A stretch of DNA of 32,414 nt, from positions 1 through 32,414 of the forward strand of contig CBDUOH010000017.1 in NCBI GenBank assembly GCA_965368815.1, read 5' to 3'. This stretch comes from UBA5794 sp965368815 (GTDB lineage: Bacteria > Actinomycetota > Acidimicrobiia > Spongiisociales > UBA5794). Positions within the stretch are counted from its first letter, which is position 1; each line of letters begins with the position of its first letter. The notes beneath the pieces are model-generated. The model searched no databases and was not told the origin of the DNA. It worked only from the letters and a program-made list of their open reading frames with translations. A program made the translations under genes and the position numbers. Shown in pieces: positions 31,135 to 32,414 of this stretch.

Positions 31135-31158
31135 ATGGCTAGTCCGTTTGATATCTAG
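31135..31158 (+). CDS. Possible 7-codon upstream ORF
   Basis: ATG at 31135 opens M-A-S-P-F-D-I and stops at TAG 31156-31158. It has a near-ideal ribosome-binding site, GGAGG at 31123-31127 with a 7-base spacer, better than that of the signalling gene 74 bases downstream. It may be a regulatory uORF or the remnant of a start region; by itself it is too short to claim as a protein. Confidence 0.35.
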   Translation: MASPFDI

Positions 31159-31232
31159 TCATAGTCCTCAAGAGGCTGCTGAATCCGTCCGATATCGCAC
31201 AGGTAACACAACAAGCGGAAACGCTGGGAATA

Positions 31233-32414
31233 ATGGCTGTGCAGAACGATCCAGATCTCGAGAGTCTGTTCCGTGAGGAACTCACCGAACGAGCATCCTC
31301 CCTCGCCGAAGGAGCGGCTGCCGTCGTCGACGGCACGCTCACCCCGGAGATAGCAGGCAGGATGGTCCGCGAGGGCCACACCATCAAGGGGACCGGCCGG
31401 GTCATGGGGCACGAGATCATCGCCCGCGGTGGTGAAGCCTCCGAAGTCATGTGGCGGTGGATCCAGCAGGGCGACTTCGAACCGTCACCGATGGTCGGTA
31501 GGACCCTCGCCATGTTGGCCTCGTCTCTCGTTGGTGCCCTTGGCGGTCCCGGCACCGAGGTCAACGGAGCATTGGCCACGATGCGTGCACTCGTCACCGA
31601 GCCAGAACGACTCGACGAACTTCCCGTACCCCTCGAGGACGTGGTCGCGTCGCTCGCCGACATCCAAGACGACGAATCCATGGCCACCGTGGTCGAGCTG
31701 ACGCAACCCGAACCGACGTCGGCTGCACCCGAGGACGGCCCGGAGACCGAAGCCGACGCACCGGCTCCTGAGGATGCCGGGACGGAGGATCCTGCGATCG
31801 AGCCGGTCGCCGAGGACCAGGAACCGACGCTCTCAGTTGTCGAGGAATCGACGACCACCGACCCGGATCCCGCGCCGCAGGCTGCGGCTCCGGATTCGGA
31901 TCCCACTCCACAAGCTGCGGCTCCGGCACCCGCGGCAGACACCGCCGCGTCAGAAGCCGACTCTGGTCCCCTCGTGTACGAACCCGGACCCGACGGAAAA
32001 CTCCAGCGTCCCACGGTCACCGTTGAGATCATCAGGTCTGCCTTCGCGGGCGGAGATGAGCAGATCGCCGCGGAGAGCCCTCGCCCACAGCCCGAGGACT
32101 CTCCGTCGGCGCCTGCTCCTACAACAGAGCTGACCATCGACTTCCTCTACGAGAAGGGGTCGATCTTCGATCCTGAAGGTGGACCGGCCTTCGGTCTCGG
32201 TGGGCTCGTCGGCGCCGTTGAATCCTGGGCCGCCGAGGAGTCAGTCCCCGTCAATGCCGGGCGCCTCTTCCGCATCATCAATGAGGTTGCCTCGCTGCGT
32301 ATCGATCTCGAATCCTTGGCTGGGCAGGCAAGCCCTGTGCTCCGATCGGCGGACTTCAGGGCGCTCCCGACCGCCGAATCCGCACTCGAGGCGATCGAGA
32401 CAGCCCGTCGCGCC
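31233..32414 (+). CDS. HPt-domain signalling protein (CheA-like), 3' end beyond window
   Basis: An open frame of 394 codons that runs off the window end. Residues about 1-105 form a histidine-phosphotransfer domain: the phospho-acceptor motif is H49-T-I-K-G (HTIKGTGRVMG). After a second helical segment comes a long acidic, Pro/Ala-rich linker (about 150-275) containing an 11-residue repeat, DPAPQAAAPDS then DPTPQAAAPAP (212-233). The last 90 residues (from LTIDFLYEKGSIFDPEGG) look folded and helical. The layout recalls CheA or a hybrid phosphorelay kinase, whose dimerisation and ATPase domains would lie downstream; this cannot be confirmed here. ATG 31233 is the first start in frame, with only a weak GGGA upstream. 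Confidence 0.82.
   Translation, partial: MAVQNDPDLESLFREELTERASSLAEGAAAVVDGTLTPEIAGRMVREGHTIKGTGRVMGHEIIARGGEASEVMWRWIQQGDFEPSPMVGRTLAMLASSLVGALGGPGTEVNGALATMRALVTEPERLDELPVPLEDVVASLADIQDDESMATVVELTQPEPTSAAPEDGPETEADAPAPEDAGTEDPAIEPVAEDQEPTLSVVEESTTTDPDPAPQAAAPDSDPTPQAAAPAPAADTAASEADSGPLVYEPGPDGKLQRPTVTVEIIRSAFAGGDEQIAAESPRPQPEDSPSAPAPTTELTIDFLYEKGSIFDPEGGPAFGLGGLVGAVESWAAEESVPVNAGRLFRIINEVASLRIDLESLAGQASPVLRSADFRALPTAESALEAIETARRA
31866..31931 (+). repeat. Two-copy 33-base in-frame tandem repeat in the HPt protein linker
   Basis: Two adjacent 33-base units (31866-31898 and 31899-31931) encode the similar 11-residue segments DPAPQAAAPDS and DPTPQAAAPAP. The bases differ at several wobble positions, so the duplication is not recent. 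Such linkers vary in length between strains. Confidence 0.7.

Noticed and set aside
31150..31196. The two GATATC hexamers (31150-31155 and 31191-31196) as an operator pair.
   Set aside because: Six-base palindromes of this kind occur often by chance, and the flanks are not similar.

Overview
The window is a gene-dense, high-GC bacterial chromosome segment of housekeeping genes. Gene content and order point to an actinobacterium: rplM-rpsI-glmM-glmS-acpS-nnr-alr-tsaE-tsaB-rimI-tsaD-groES-groEL and then guaB3-guaA resemble the arrangement in Mycobacterium and relatives. GuaB3, the CIRCE-controlled groESL operon and several apparently leaderless promoters agree. A deep-branching lineage (for example Acidimicrobiia-like) is a guess; no rRNA is present. 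I see no insertion sequence, phage, tRNA or CRISPR array.

Layout. 1-5100: ribosomal proteins L13 and S9, then the amino-sugar branch of cell-wall synthesis (glmM and glmS) around a reverse-strand YhhN-family membrane gene. The glmS leader carries what reads as a complete glmS ribozyme (about 3057-3206). 5100-7000: acpS and a fused NAD(P)H-hydrate repair enzyme. 7100-14134: a membrane-anchored unknown, alanine racemase, a P1-family peptidase, a type-4 uracil-DNA glycosylase with a C-terminal clamp-binding-like motif, the tRNA t6A genes tsaE-tsaB-rimI-tsaD, and a CBS-containing site-2 protease. From alr to the protease every junction is a short overlap, so this looks like one translationally coupled operon.

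14135-18146: groES-groEL behind two CIRCE operators with a -10 box between them, a strong terminator, and a HipBA toxin-antitoxin pair with its own operator-flanked, apparently leaderless promoter. 18200-22200: a RimJ-like acetyltransferase, a CoA-pyrophosphatase-type Nudix hydrolase overlapping an aromatic amino acid decarboxylase, a bidirectional terminator, an unrecognised two-TM protein whose promoter carries two tandem TGTGA-N6-TCACA palindromes, and a 90-aa hypothetical protein.

22210-25937: on the reverse strand, citramalate synthase (isoleucine synthesis from pyruvate) followed by an S9 peptidase. Upstream of cimA are a promoter, a 10-codon leader peptide with three consecutive Ile codons, a hairpin and an intrinsic terminator: an isoleucine attenuator. 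26048-31004: trpS, guaB3-guaA and a metallophosphoesterase. 31233 to the end: the 5' part of an HPt-domain (CheA-like) signalling protein, cut by the window edge.

The most notable items are the two RNA-level switches: a glmS ribozyme in an apparent actinobacterium, and the Ile-codon attenuator of cimA. Next come the tandem CRP-type operators and the autoregulatory hipBA promoter.
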